Shown: positions 1 through 13,500 of the stretch, piece by piece
Layout of the letters: each line of letters opens with the position of its first letter
Numbering within the stretch: the first letter of the stretch is position 1
From: Ischnura elegans
Taxonomy: Eukaryota; Arthropoda; Insecta; Odonata; Coenagrionidae
Length of the DNA: 64,000 bases
Direction: 5' to 3'
NCBI RefSeq assembly: GCF_921293095.1
Contig: NC_060259.1
Location: 77,310,120 to 77,374,119 of the forward strand
Position numbers and translations under genes: made by a program
The notes under the pieces: model-generated
What the model was told of the DNA's origin: nothing
The model's database searches: none
What the model saw: only the letters and a program-made list of their open reading frames with translations

Positions 1-876
1 ACTTCTTCAACACTTTCCTATGAATCCTGTAGCCTCTCCTCTTTAGTATGTAATATTTTCTGAGTCAAAGTGAGATGAAAAGCATATGGTTTTCAAGTTG
101 CCTCTGAAGCACTTAAAATAGCCTTTTCCCTTGCATTACTCCAGATATTGATTGAGATTGAAAACTTCATTAATTTAAGTCAGCATTCCCGGAAGCCACA
201 TTTGAGGAAGCTTCTCTGTTTTGGGTTTGATTACACCCGTTAAAATAATTACCAGGAGTGGTTGTCATAAATTGCTGAAGGAATTTGTGTCATTTCTTGT
301 CCTCTTACTTGTTTGGAATCGTTTTTTTTTCAATTGTGTTTTAACGAGTGATAGCTTTTGATTTTCATTAAGTAACCATCCTTCATCTTTATTTTGACTA
401 TTTTCTTTCCTACCATATCAAAAATTTCATACCCAGTTTCCAATAAAACTCAGATCTGAAATTTGTCGGGTCGGATCTGGAACTGGTATGGAGCAGAAGT
501 TACTAATCTGGAATAGACATGAAACTGATATTCCAGATCTGGAACTTGTAGGCCCAAAAAAACTGGCATTATGCTCCATATCATTTCCTTCCATTTCATT
601 TCAGTTCCCTCGTGGTTCTTAACTGTTTTCGTGGAAATGATGATCCACAATGTCACATTTCAGGCCTGAAATTTATATTTGATGAGGCTATGTTTTTTAT
701 GGTATGAGGATGCCTAATTGTTCGTTTTTTTATTAACATGCAAAGATTTCTCATTTGATGAGTCCCGAGGTTCAAGCGTTGTACATCACCGGAATAGCAT
801 GAGAGTGTTTGTAAAAATGGATTACTTTCCGGATGTGCATGAAGTCCTTGGTGGGAGGTCCAGGCAGGCATGCACT
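1..876. other. Probable intron or upstream non-coding DNA
   Basis: No supported exon. AT-rich, with a cluster of AGATCTGAA/CCAGATCTGG motifs at 450-550. Consistent with the intron before the exon at 887. Confidence 0.4.
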
Positions 877-886
877 CTATTTGCAG

Positions 887-1093
887 ATGCCCGATGTGGT
901 GACTGAAGCGGCCACTCTGACGGCCTCGCAGGTTGAGGATCTGATGGAAGACGACCATCCAGTCAACGGAGACCCTATGCTCTCCTCGCTCGATGTGTCG
1001 AGTCCAGCGAGCCATCGCACCACTGGCCATCAGTCGATTACCGAAGATGACGATGACGACTCATTGGCCGTGGACATGGACCTGGTCGCATGA
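887..1093 (+). CDS. Terminal exon of an unrecognised gene entering from the left
   Basis: Acceptor CTATTTGCAG at 877-886 is followed by 68 codons and TGA. The peptide is acidic: SQVEDLMEDDHPVNGDPMLS in the middle and TEDDDDDSLAVDMDLVA at the C-terminus. It is GC-rich with CpG, unlike its AT-rich flanks, which argues for a real exon. The frame is open through the acceptor, so an upstream ATG at 833 is not evidence of a start. I do not recognise the protein; acidic disordered tails are common in nuclear proteins. The upstream exons lie outside the window. Confidence 0.6.
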   Translation: MPDVVTEAATLTASQVEDLMEDDHPVNGDPMLSSLDVSSPASHRTTGHQSITEDDDDDSLAVDMDLVA

Positions 1094-1157
1094 TCTGATC
1101 GGCATATTTCTTGGCTTGACCATTGTTCTTTCCATTTGGAGAAGAGTTAATTGGTGT

Positions 1158-1163
1158 AATAAA
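1158..1163 (+). promoter_or_regulatory. Candidate polyadenylation signal of left gene
   Basis: AATAAA 65 nt past the stop codon of the exon at 887-1093. Another AATAAA is at 1865-1870, so the 3' UTR may be longer. Confidence 0.4.
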
Positions 1164-4100
1164 ATTAGAGATATTCCTATTGTTCCTTTCTATTTTTTGG
1201 TACTAAGTGGAAGGAATATTTCTCTTAGCCTTAAACTTGAAAATATTCCAGGATGCAAGTTAAATCTGCTGTTATTGGTGCTTGAGTGACCATTCTTGGA
1301 ATTAGATGGGTGCACAGTCAGCCCTTCAATTAAAAGGTCTTGGTACACTAATTTGCATGCATGGAAAATATTGGTCGTTACAATATGGCTTGGTTTTTTC
1401 ATGCTGGAGCTTGAGTGTGTCATTCAAGACTTGGCATTATCAGCCGGCATATTCTGGTAGTTACTAGTCTTGAGTTTAAAGTGGAGATAAGTGTGAACAT
1501 ACTTCCATTATTTTAGCATTTTATCGAAGAGTAATAGGTGTGTGGTCCAAAGATATTGGTTGCTTTTTCCACCCAACAAGACCAAAGGTTACTAAAATCA
1601 ATTGCTACCTGATTGGGATGATGTCAGTGCTTTCAAAAGTGCTCATTATGCAATTCATAGGACATGTTATGATCAATGTGCTATTTTCATCGATATGTTA
1701 AGATATGGGTATAGCATGAAGAGTTAAAACCAAACTCAACCCACCTTGTTGATTATAGTACAAGAGAATACTACTCATATTGTTTATTATTCAAAATAGT
1801 ATTTTTACACATACATATTTTCGTATTGCTTGATAAAAATCCCCACTGCCTGCCATCTTTGCATAATAAAATATTTTGAATTCATTTCACCCGGGGATGA
1901 AGGTTTGCATAAAAGTGATGGGGTTCAAATATTTTATGACTTTGCTACATCCAGAAATTGTTTGTTGAATTCATCCCTAAAGTAATAGAATTTAGAAGTC
2001 GGAAACAGCTATTGCCTCTTAGTATCATGAATTTTTTGCCCTGGGTTGATGTTTATTTTATCCCTTTGTCAGGCCTATTGAATTTATATTAAAATTCCCT
2101 TCATTTGGAGCACTTTAAGAACTGATTTTCGAAATTATTTTCAAAAGTTAGTAAGATTAAGAGCTGAAGGATGGAGTAATTTAATAACTGATGTGTAAAA
2201 CATTTTGATATTGCGTTTGCTCGGATAAAACTATGTTTTAAACTTATTTTGTTTGAAGCTCATTTGCACTTTGCAATACTCAACCAATGTAATTTTGGGT
2301 TCCCAAGATATTGTTTATTAATCTTGGGAAATGGCTTTGTTTTTGCATGATCAACTTGAGATAATATTGTGGATAACACGAAATGTCAAAATTGTATGCA
2401 ACTTACAGTTTAATTTTCAATTAGATTTTTCTCAAAGCACATGATGATAATTGGCTCTTAGTACAAAGTTTTTATTTTCGAAAACACTTTGCTGGAAAAA
2501 CGTCTTGTGGATATATTAAACTTTACTTTGGACTCCTTCAAATTATGTTGTAGAAAGTTGATCAATATTTAGTTAGTATTTTGCTGAAGGCAATTGCACA
2601 AAATTGTTATTCTGTCCATAGACTCTGGATACTTATATCTAATTCGTACAGCGTGCAAAAAATTAAGATGATAGGTTTTAAGTGGCATTTTATTTTTCCT
2701 GAGGCAAAATATTTTGAGGATTTGAATTTTTAAACGTAAAAATAAATAAACATTTTTGATTTACAATGGTAAATTGGCATTCTTGATGTAAAAATCCTCA
2801 CTATTTTGCTTTCAAATTTCTTTTTGTGCACTGAAACTTCACTCGTGTGTAAAATTCTGATGCTTCTTAAATGATTTACGTGTTATTTCTGTCAAATTAA
2901 GGTGAATACTTATGTTGTAATTAACAATTGCTTTTTGATAGTGGTGGCTACTGTTATGGCAGTATTGTTTCTCAATCCAGCTGCCATATTTTTACTATAT
3001 ATAATTTTGGAGAATTTAAATTTCATCTGTTGATCACATTGAAGCCAATTAAAAATATTAATGTAATTTCAGGTAGCCATTCTTTTCCAAAATTCACGTC
3101 TACTACAATTTTAATGGCATTATAGTAAATTTCACCTTAATTTCAGATCTAGTTACTTGGCGACTTGTTTTTTCCTTGCTTAATTTGATAGATTTTATGC
3201 ACTGCGTAATCTTTCAGGGTGGGATATGGGGAGAATAAAGCGAAGAAAATTATGTGACGGAAAATTCATATCAGCTCAGGCTATCTTGAGGTGTCTACTG
3301 CATGGTGACTTAAATATTATTGTCTGTTATGATTTTGTAATCTATTGTCTTGTATTTATTTTATAAGTGAAGGCATTGCTATGCCCTGTAAAACTAGCAA
3401 AAAATCCTCGAACAAAGAAATTATTTCTGTAAGTAATTCACTTGAAAACTCCAACCATCAAACTGACTGTTTTTAAGGTTTTAATGTTAGAATTTTATCA
3501 AAAATTATGTTGTCAGTTGAAATGATTTTATAAAAATTGTGAATGGTATTATGTTATGGTTTATATTCTGGAAATTGTTGTAAATTAGATGTATTTTATT
3601 AACTGTTAGCATATTTTAGTTTTATTTACGAATGAATATTTCATTATGAACATACGTATCAAGGTGACTGACTCATGGTTCAGCTGCTTTATGTTGTTTA
3701 CCTGATATCTTAGTCTTGCTGATACAAAAAATTGCATATGCTGGCATGAGGTGCATATTTGTATCTTACATCTTTAACATAAGTAATTATATCTAATTAC
3801 TCTGTGGACCCCTATATTATGCTCTTCCTCATAGATACAGAATGTGGGTGATACCATTCCAGTTGTGATTCTCAAGTTTATTCCACAGAGTTCTGCAGGA
3901 GCTCTGTTGTATTTTTCATTATACTATCTCTACATTTGTAGTCTTTGTGATATGTATGAGTGCTATGAAGTGGTGTGGATAATGAGTAATTATCGTGAAT
4001 CATATTATGATCAAAATTAATTGAAATGAACTATTTCTTCTTGTATCGTTTCACATTTGCCTTATATCCACAGAAGCCAGATTGAAAAAGTTGGGGATCA

Positions 4101-4513
4101 CATATCACAATATGACCACTCTTGAAAACCTGTAAAAACAGCTGGTAAATTTTCAGTCTGATAGTTCAAGTTCAATGCAGTGGCCTTTTTATTTATATTA
4201 AATTTGACCTCCATTGCTCAACAGGAATTTCCAGCTATGAAATAATGAAGAACTGTTGCTAATTGAACTGTCCTTCAGAGATTCTGTTAATCAATGATTT
4301 CAAGAGTTTGAGTATGTAATGTACTTATATAAAACTATATATATTTTTTTCAAATAATTTGTGGCTATTTTCTTTACCAATTCTAATATTTAAAAAACCT
4401 CTTACCTCTAATTCCTGGTTTCATATTTATATTCTAAGTGGTAGTGTTATATCCATAAATGACATCCTTCCCATGGCTTTCCTTGGATTGAATCAATGGA
4501 GGCTGATAACCTT
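1164..4513. other. AT-rich intergenic DNA or long 3' UTR
   Basis: No ORF or repeat family that I recognise. It may be partly 3' UTR of the gene ending at 1093. Confidence 0.4.
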
Positions 4514-4750
4514 AAAGGCCGTTTTACACGGTACACGGAATTGCGCAGTCTGACGTACGTGTGAAGGTGCAATCAAAATTGCGTCGTGTAAAGCGGTGAA
4601 TTGCTGGAACACGTGCGAGAATGCGTGGATGCGAGACGGCAAAATAGCCCGTTCTAATTTCGTTCATGCATTTGCGCAATTCCACGCCATTTTAGAAATT
4701 AATGCAGCTCTAACCTGCGCAATTCCGTGTACCGTGTAAAACGGCCTTTA
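4514..4750. mobile_element. MITE, AAAGGCCGTTTTACACGG family, copy 1
   Basis: Terminal inverted repeats of about 34 bp starting AAAGGCCGTTTTACACGG and containing GGAATTGCGCA. No coding capacity. Flanks suggest a 3-bp TTA/TAA-type duplication, not resolved. Other copies are at 46238-46472 and 63043-63532. Confidence 0.85.
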
Positions 4751-5382
4751 CACATTGCTTACCGGGGTATTTAAATTCCTAGGAACGCCGATTCTGGGAA
4801 ATATGTGCCTATTAGGGCATAATGCCTTTGGTTTAAACATGGTTAAAATGCTAATTTTTAGAATATAACTTTATCCAATCAAACGTTATGATGCATCAAT
4901 TCATTATGAATAATGAACAACAATTGAGAACGTAGTAACGAATACATATTGTACGCTTTAAAATTGTTTAGGTTGACGCGCCTAAATGACGAGAATCTTT
5001 TTCATCCCTCTGGAACGTTTGGGAAAAAATGACGAGAATTCTCGCCATCCGTACGCAACGTGTGAAATTGTCAGGGTTTTGTTGGCCTTTACACCATGCG
5101 TGGTTTTGAAAATTTTGCTGTTTTGAGACAAATTTCTATAATTTGCATTATAAAAAAAACTAAGCCTTTTCTTAATATTTGGGTAGTATCTACTATCTGA
5201 ATTTTACTTCATCAATAAGCCTCCTTCAACACTGATATTTTTTATCCTGCAGTGATCTTAGTACGCGTAAAAATTCAAATAAAATGTTAGGATATTCATA
5301 GCCCATTTTGGGAAATCTTGATGGAAACCAATTAAGCAAAAAAAATTAACTCCTCGGAATTAATATTTGAGCATATTAAATA

Positions 5383-5609
5383 CAGGGTGGGGCAGAATGG
5401 GCTCCCTGATTTGAGAATTGAGACCAATTTTGAATCCGCTCGTCTAGTACTATTAGGGCTACTAGATGAGCAGATTGATTTGGTGGGCGATTGTTGAGCG
5501 TTTGTGCAGTGGAGGAGCGTTTGTGCAGCGGTGTCGATTTTTTTGCATGCTTACTCAAGAATATTTCTTTAGCCATGAGTCCGTAGGGAGTCCATTCTGC
5601 CCCACCCTG
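5383..5609. mobile_element. Short TIR element with TA duplication (Tc1/mariner-type MITE)
   Basis: Ends CAGGGTGGGGCAGAATGG and its inverse, flanked by TA at 5381-5382 and 5610-5611. No ORF. Its centre (about 5460-5516) resembles one end of the element at 9072-9314. Confidence 0.75.
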
Positions 5610-6174
5610 TAGAATCAGAAACAATGTCCTTGATGATATAAGTAATCAGGCTACAGTCCACCTTTGGTTTGTTATCCATGTCCCATTCTGAGAAGTCTAT
5701 CGAAAGGAGTGAATAGAAAAGTTTTGTGCTCATCGACCTAATTCCCTCTACTCTTCTCTCCTTAGTGGAGTGACCCCTTGGGTAGGGCGTAAGAGAAAAG
5801 ACATGTATGTGGATAGAAAAATATTTATTGTTCTGGAGAAAAAAATCCAATAGAACAAAGAATGTAGTACAGTTTTCAGGCACATTAATTGCAAAATAGA
5901 TAATTACAAAAATGATATACTTATCATTTTTTGAAATGCCCATGCATGTTATTCCATTTCACAACATAACAAATGCATGAAACCCAAGTGAAAGAAACGG
6001 CAAATGGGGGAGCTATGCACCAAGCCGGATTTGATACAAAGTCAAAAAAGCTCTTGTATTCTTAACTTAACAAATAAAAAAATGGTACAGAAAAAAAGGA
6101 ACCATAATAACAAGAACAAAAATTTGAAAAAAATTTAGCAACTTAGAAGAGCATGGTTGATAGTGAGTCCTCTC

Positions 6175-6527
6175 CAGGGGCGCCGACTTATAAAAAATAT
6201 TGGGGGGGCCCATATCGGAGGTCTTGCCCCGGGAAGAGGTTAAATTCAAAGTGTGTTGCAGCACCGAAACACTACCATGATTCACCACTTGAATTCAGTT
6301 AACCTGCTTAACCTTATAATTATTTGTTTCAACACACATTGTTGAATTTATTTAAAAGGTAACTATCGTCAAACATGGGAAATAAAAATTACCAATATAT
6401 TTTTGTGATTTCACAAAGCATAATATAACTTAATTATTTTCTTGCTTTATTGAGGGGGCTCCGCCCCCCCAAACGAATCTTTGAGGGGGCTCGAGCCCCC
6501 TCAGGCCCCATGGTGTCGGCGCCTCTG
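6175..6527. mobile_element. hAT-like MITE, CAGNGGCGCCGAC family, copy 1
   Basis: Starts CAGGGGCGCCGAC, ends GTCGGCGCCTCTG, with a perfect 8-bp duplication GTCCTCTC (6167-6174 and 6528-6535). At 353 bp it is longer than the other copies (about 260 bp). Confidence 0.9.
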
Positions 6528-6535
6528 GTCCTCTC

Positions 6536-7922
6536 CTAAACATCGAAGATGGTGGACAGAGTTCTCTAAATGCTAACGTTGTTGTTACTTGGGTAATTTT
6601 TCAACATCATGTGGTGGTTGAGCCAGTCTCAGATTGCGAGGAAGTTCATTTACAGTGTAAATCCCTCCCACTTCCTTGCAGTTTCCCCTACTATTGTCCT
6701 ACACACACAATGGGTCTCCCCACTCATTACATCTTCAAAATTATCTGGCCTCCTATTTTCAAGAATACTATAAAAAATTCCTTTCACATCGTGTCGCAAA
6801 TACTACTATAAAAGAAGGGAGCATATGTCACGACTCCTTTTTGTAAACACTGACATGGTGCAAGCAGCATAATACATTTGTCCCTGTCAATTTGCATTCC
6901 CTGAAATTAAATGGTACAGCAACTGTGAGATAACGAAAGACTGTACATGCAAGAAATTTTTGGTAAGTTAAACAAAACTCAAACTCATAAGACAGTAATT
7001 TACTTTGCAAGCAGCAATTAATCTGGTATTTCAATGGCACACATACAATCATAATTTAAAAAAATCTTTTCATGAATGTTTTCCAGTAGCTACACGGCAC
7101 ACTTAAAACTTGGCTTAGAGAGTTAACACAGGTTAAAATATTTTAGAATTGCAAGAGAAACATTGGAAATGTAATATGTTATTGCCTATTTGTTGCAAGA
7201 ATTATCCTCCTAGGCTTACTCTATGAGAGCACATATGAAAAACAGAACAACTTATTTCTTACTTCATACTCAGTTAAACACTCTTCTTATGAGTGTTAGG
7301 GTGGAATTTTCTCAAGAATGGCGAACTTTTTGTTTTCACTTCTTGACACTATAATGGTGGAGTAGGTCCACCATGCTCATATACGTACTGCTAATTTCTC
7401 CTCATCAATCTTTGTAGAGATGGTCCTACAAAGACACGATCAAATTCATGTCATCAAGTTTTCTCACTCATAAATGTATGTTTTAAGAAGATGCTATTGC
7501 TTAATTAGAGCAATATTATGCAACAGTATCACAAGAAAACAAACAGAACTCAAGCAAATATTTCATATGCCAACTAAGAACATCTGGATCATGTTAATAA
7601 AGAGATAGGAGGAAGGCACATGAAAACATTGTTTGCACCAAAATCATGGGCAATATGAAGAATCATTAGGCCTTTGTTGCATAACATCATCAATACTGCA
7701 TGACTGCTCTGAAAATGTTGCGACTTAACTACATAATTTTACAACCTAGTGAACGTACAAGACCAACCTTACAACCAGCTATGTCCTTCAATATCATCTT
7801 TGTATAGAGCACGACTCTAAGGTGTTCTCTCCAACATGTTCTGGAAGGCTTGGTCAGCCTTGTGCACTAGGTACCCCATAATGCTGCATTCTGTGCTTTT
7901 GTGATTTACTGCGCAACTACAT
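6536..7922. other. Intergenic DNA, nothing recognised
   Basis: AT-rich, with short ORFs of no recognisable product. Confidence 0.4.
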
Positions 7923-8214
7923 CAGTGGCACAGCGAGGGGGGGATTTGGGGGATAGAACTCCTCCCCCAGTGCTCAGAGAAATTTTTAAGTTAAATCCAT
8001 TTTACTTAATTGCATTAATATTGCTTATAGAATAGTGTAAGGATTTATAAAATATCCCTCAGGAAGCCGTAAAACTCACTATTTATCCTAAATTTTTCTG
8101 GGGACTGCACCCTGCACTTCCTGATTACCCTGGCGGGTATGCCATACTCCCAGACACCCCAGTATTAATTATGCCTAAAACCCCTCCTAGCCGTAATTCC
8201 TTGCTGCACCCCTG
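7923..8214. mobile_element. hAT-like MITE, CAGGGGCGYAGC family, copy 1
   Basis: 292 bp, with perfect 8-bp duplication AACTACAT (7915-7922 and 8215-8222). Reverse orientation to the copy at 24972. Confidence 0.9.
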
Positions 8215-8406
8215 AACTACATTGCATTATGGTTAGAGAGAAACTTGGGTATGAGAAACCAAGCAGTATCTCAGGAGACCATACAGAGTAGTCTAATTGA
8301 ATCCAAAGTGTCGAGAGTGAAAGACGAATGAGTGAGGGAAAATAAGTAGAGGGTAGATAAGGAGGCTATGATAGTAGTCCACCATATATGTGGGAGTGTA
8401 TTAGAG

Positions 8407-8700
8407 CAGGGGTCTCCAAAATAAGGCCCGCGGAGGGCTTTCATTCGGCCCGCACACTCGTTTCAAGTAGCACGCGATTCTCGCTCGTTAAACTCCGTGA
8501 GAAGCTACTAGGAGCATTGCAGCGCTGTACTACACGTCAAACTCGCCTTAAACTGTTCGTAAATAAGAAATACGCCACCGGATACTTCAGTGGACGTTGT
8601 AATCGAGTACTTCAGTCATCGGCAAATTTGCTATCTGGCCCGCGGGGCGATTCGGAACTTGGAATGCGGCCCTCGTGGCATAGTAAATTGGAGACCTCTG
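8407..8700. mobile_element. hAT-like MITE (CAGGGGTCTCCAAA)
   Basis: 294 bp. Starts CAGGGGTCTCCAAA, ends TTGGAGACCTCTG. Target duplication TATTAGAG/CATTAGAG (7 of 8). The 111-codon ORF across it is not a gene. A related right end is at 63840-63934. Confidence 0.9.
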
Positions 8701-9071
8701 CATTAGAGGATCTAGTACACTAATTTTTAATGTTAGCGTATCCTATTGCCAAATAATCAAGTGGCAATTCTAATTATGATTTTAAAATCATGTTAAGGTT
8801 AAAAAATTGTTAAGGCTGTATAAATTTAGCCCGGTCATTATCACCAGCATGGCAACATATGGGTCAGATTTGATCCCATGAAGTGAATCTTGGGTTATCC
8901 ATCAATTTTTTCTGGTCCACCTATTCCTTGATCTAATGTGACTGTAAAACATAAGAAAAGCATTTTCCTAATTTTTTATTTCCATTGGTGAGAAAATATG
9001 AATGATTTCACTTCAGCAATTATTCCCATGTACATATTTGCTGAACTGATATTAAATGAGGCATTTTAATA

Positions 9072-9314
9072 CCTCCACTGCACAAATGTTCAACAACCAC
9101 CTGCCGAATCAAATCTGCTCATCTAGAATCCCAACTATACAAATCTGCTCTGCAGGCAGTAGCCAGAGCATAAACGCTCACTTCCAAAGCTTGGAGAATT
9201 GGAGGTGAGCGTTTATGCTTCGGCCACTGCCAGCTGAGCGGATTCGAATTGTTGGGCTACTGGATGAGTGGATTTGATTGGGTGGGCGATTTTTGAGCAT
9301 TTGTGCAGTGGAGG
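9072..9314. mobile_element. Fold-back MITE with TA duplication
   Basis: Inverted termini starting CCTCCACTGCACAAATG, flanked by TA at 9070-9071 and 9315-9316. Long imperfect arms form a hairpin. No coding capacity. Confidence 0.75.
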
Positions 9315-10058
9315 TATAGATTTGTAACAGCTTGAAGCCAATCTCACAGCATTCGCCTTGGATGACACTATTACCTGGTAATTTATTTACATTTTGATAG
9401 CTGGAATATTTCTGCACCTTCTGAAAGTCGATTAAGGCATTCTTTCAGAGGAAAAAGATATCAATTAAAGATGGCCGGTGTGCAAGTAGAAGAAATTAAA
9501 GCAGTCATTTCATGGTCAGAAGTGACTCATGAGAGTAAAAATTAGGTAAATGCATTCATAAAAAGGAAGAGGAAGCATGAGAGACTAGTGGGTTCAGCGT
9601 TGATTGAAGGGTTCTAGGTTCGAATCACAATTGAAGCCTTTCATATATTCCTGAAAATATCATTAAAGTGCGAGGAAAGGAACTTGGGCCCTTACTCTGA
9701 ATTTCATATCCCTGTAGCTTATTCTAGGGTGAGCTCTACTCTCACCTCACTCAAGCCAGCCTATGGGTTTAGTCCATGAGTGAATGATAGAATGGAAAGG
9801 AGAAGCATCCATCCATTGTAAGATATGGAAGAGAGTAATTCCTGGAGTTGACAGGGCAGTTGACCTTATTGTATCATGCCCAAGATCATGATATATTTTA
9901 TCGACAAAGATTATATACCAGAGCCTAAAAAGCATAAATATCACAATTTTACTTCTTTGTTGGCTTCTGCGGTTCCAACTATCTATAAAAGCATGAAGAA
10001 TTTAGCCATGTTAAGGGCAATAGTAAAATTAAATCATTATCAAATGGTTCCATAATTT

Positions 10059-10064
10059 TTTATT
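10059..10064 (-). promoter_or_regulatory. Candidate HAL polyadenylation signal
   Basis: AATAAA on the minus strand about 320 nt downstream of the HAL stop codon. The position suits a short 3' UTR. No transcript evidence is available. Confidence 0.5.
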
Positions 10065-10384
10065 GAATTAATATACATTGGTACTTACATTGTTACCCTA
10101 TTAGGGCCAACCTGTACAATTTTTCATAAGAATGAGCTTTATGCAATCATTTTGTGTTACCAAAGCTTGTAGCAATGATTATTGATAAATTTATCACTAT
10201 CATATGATAAAATATTTTACCAGATTTTACATGCAACGCCAGAATATAGATGTGTCCTCTCTGATTGGGACTGAAGTTATTTGTATTACATTCAACGTAG
10301 CTCCATCAAGGTACTTTCACAAGTATGGTATTAATTCCTATTAAAGTTGTCTAAAATAAAAAAAACACTGATTCTAAAGAAGAA

Positions 10385-10507
10385 TTAAGGGTCACTGGCT
10401 TCATTGTAACGTCTCTTCTTCCCATTGGTTCGAGATGCTTTGGCACGTTCTCGCTGATGTCCACCAACCATGACTGCAGTAGGACTGAACACCCTCGTTT
10501 CAATTTC
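10385..10507 (-). CDS. HAL: HAL exon 17 (terminal, stop codon)
   Basis: 123 nt including TAA at 10387-10385. Encodes [20 protein letters not shown] then a basic tail [20 protein letters not shown]. The FSPTA motif matches vertebrate LSPTAF; the basic tail is not conserved. Acceptor TTGCAG. Confidence 0.93.
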   Translation of the reverse strand, partial: EIETRVFSPTAVMVGGHQRERAKASRTNGKKRRYNEASDP

Positions 10508-13500
10508 CTGCAATACAGAGTTGAGTGGTTAGTTAATCCATGGAATAATAAAATTATCTCACTCCATTTGGAAGCATCTGTTGCAGTTTAGCGATATTTG
10601 ACAAATAAAATGTTACGATAACTTAAGCAATTTTGAAATAGGTACTAATCTGTTCGGTGTGATAAAAATTGATCAACCCTGCCTTGGCAGTATTACATTT
10701 TAGTTTTTCCTTTTTTGATATTTCAAGTTTATGCCTCACCTGTGCAGAATGATAATTCTCAATGTATCCTTTTACAGCTGACCAAATTTGTCCTTCCACA
10801 AGTATTTTGGTTACTGCATCTATATCTGGTGCCATGTAGCGGTCCTTATCCCACTCCCTATAAAGGCAGCATTTAATTTATTGATCAAGTTTGTATCCAT
10901 GGCCTACTGCTTACTCTTAATTCAAAATTAAGAAGTAATAAAGCCATAAGGTAACTTAGAACTACATTTGAATAATTTTTATGGCATTGTACATACAAAT
11001 GGTGGTTTTCAAACTGTCAAGTTCTAAACTAGTTCACAGTGCTACTCTGTGTTGGCAAGACTGAAGTGTATCCAGAGCATATTATTACTAGAATATAGAG
11101 TATCATACCTCGCCACTGATCTCACCACTTTACAGACTTCTTCTAATGGGGTTGTTGTCTTCAATGGTCTCAGAAATTCTATTGCCTGGCAAGCTGCCAA
11201 CAATTCAATGGCTATCACTCGTTCACAATTTTCCACTACCTGAGGGAAGCAAGAAAATTAGGTACTTTAAATTTAGGCTTTCAGTGACAGAGGAAGTGCG
11301 TTTCTAATGTAATCACACAGGGAAGAGGTCCAGAGGGCATCCATTAATTATGTGATACGTTTAGGGGCGAGGGGGTCTAGCTGATTCTCATCCAATCTCT
11401 TGTGAAAGAGAGGGGGGGTCCGGGCAAGTATCACGTAATTTTTTCCTCACCAGAAACAGCGTAAAATGTGATTCTATACTGCAATATTAATAATCTTAAA
11501 TACTTATCTTAAATAAAAATAATTATACAACCTTTTTCCTTGATAAATGCAAAAAATGAAGCATTGATTGACATTGAAATCATATTAACACTGGAAATAC
11601 AAATTTTGAACAATATCACGTGAGATAAGAGGGAGGGGGTTGAGCCAAATCTTACATTACCTCACGAAGGTAAGATGGGGGTCCAAATGCTATTAATTAA
11701 TGGATGGCCCCTTAGAGGTCATTGGGGGAGTTTAGACCATGGTGAATGAACGTGATTTTCATTTGTAGATTGATGATGTCTTGAAGTATTGATTGACATG
11801 CATGGGCATACCCAGAATCAAAACTATGGGTGGGGGGCAAAACTAGCTGTGATCATTCAAGTTGTAGCTTTTTTGCACAGAAAAGCTTAATGAAGCCAAA
11901 ATTTGAAGGAAATTATGACAGCAATTTCTATATTAGTTTTTATATTTATTTGCTTGAAAAAATAATGATTTTCGTTTTAGTTCCAAATCTTATACTAATA
12001 TCATTTTTCTTCAAAAGGAAAACTTGTTCATAACTTTTGTTTTGCACTGAATTTATTTTTGCTTCTAGGGGGACAGTTGCCCCCCATAGAAACAGGGGAT
12101 ATCGACATAATATTTATTGAAATTTAGATGAGTAGTAAAATGAATTAGGTTTCTTTGAGTGCAAATGTATTTGTTATATGTTTGACCTCATCTTACAAAA
12201 ATGGATAGTTAGCAGGGCTCTTGGTGTGGCCGTGGCCTTTTTTGATGGGGAGTGGTTGTAACTTAAATTTGTTTTTGGGGCCTTCACTGTATCGCCTTGA
12301 ACAAAATAGGACATATTTAACCAACCTTGAGACATTTTCTGGCTGAAAAACAGCCCATGGAAACATGATCCTCGGTGCAGGCACTTGTGCTAAGGGAATC
12401 AACAGATGCTGGGTGACATAGCACTTTGTTTTCTGAAACTGAAGGACATGAAAATGCCTATAAGATCAAGTTTTCTCGGAGATTTCTAGATTCATTCAGC
12501 TCTTGGCCAATAAAAAGGAGAACCCACATAATCATTCTTCGGAATATTAAAAGCAAAGGCAGAAGCTGATTAAGGGGTGCGTGGCCATCCCTCCATCATT
12601 TATGGAACAATTTGTAAGATGACCATCTTTAAGGAGGGTCTCCAATGGAAGTGTTTATTTCACCGGCTTGAAATAATAGCTTTTAAAAATAACTAATGAA
12701 TATGTAAAAGTCACTAGTCGACACATTTAAGAACTCATAGTCAGATACTGCTTTATATCGGAAAGATGTAGCATACTAGCTAGGGGCAGCGGAAAGTGAT
12801 GAAGTACACCCCTAAAACAAAGACCTTAATCCGCCCCTGTGCAAACGCTGCTCTCAATGGAAGCAATCATTGTGAAATATTTATATTCTCTCATTGAGAT
12901 TCAGTAACATAGTAGAACACAAATCGATAGTATTGGCAATAATAACATTGCGTTGTACAAATGTGATTAGTAATGAGAAAGTTGTCACATCTCTCCTGGA
13001 CTTCATTCTACATTCAGTAACGCTTTTTGCCAGCATCAGTCATCAAAATGTTATGATAACAAAACCAAAGTGGATACTGCTCAACTAATGGTTGCTCAAC
13101 ACAGATTTGAACTGATATGATAAACACATGACATGGTTGAAAAACTTCCTTCGATAATGTCTTACCTAGTGAAGCTGCTGTACAATGAGCAAGCATAAAT
13201 CCTGAGTTCAGGCCTCCATCTTTGACCAGAAATGCAGGAAGTCCACTTAGAGCTGTAAGAATCAGAGGTTTCGTATACTACAACTTATTTTACCTATGAT
13301 ATGGGTATTATGAGAAAATTTTGTTCTGGGTTGGCTTATTAACGAGGAATATTCTTGAAAAAATTGATTTATCTCACTAATGAATGAACTAAGAAATGCA
13401 GTCCACTAATTATGCCCATAAATCTGTGTGTTAAGTTGCTCTTTCTTAGATATAATTAAAAAATCAGTATGTAACATATGTAAAAGCATACACTCAATAC

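Noticed and set aside
8388..8723. 111-codon ORF
   Set aside because: Falls across a hAT-like MITE with an 8-bp duplication; not a gene.
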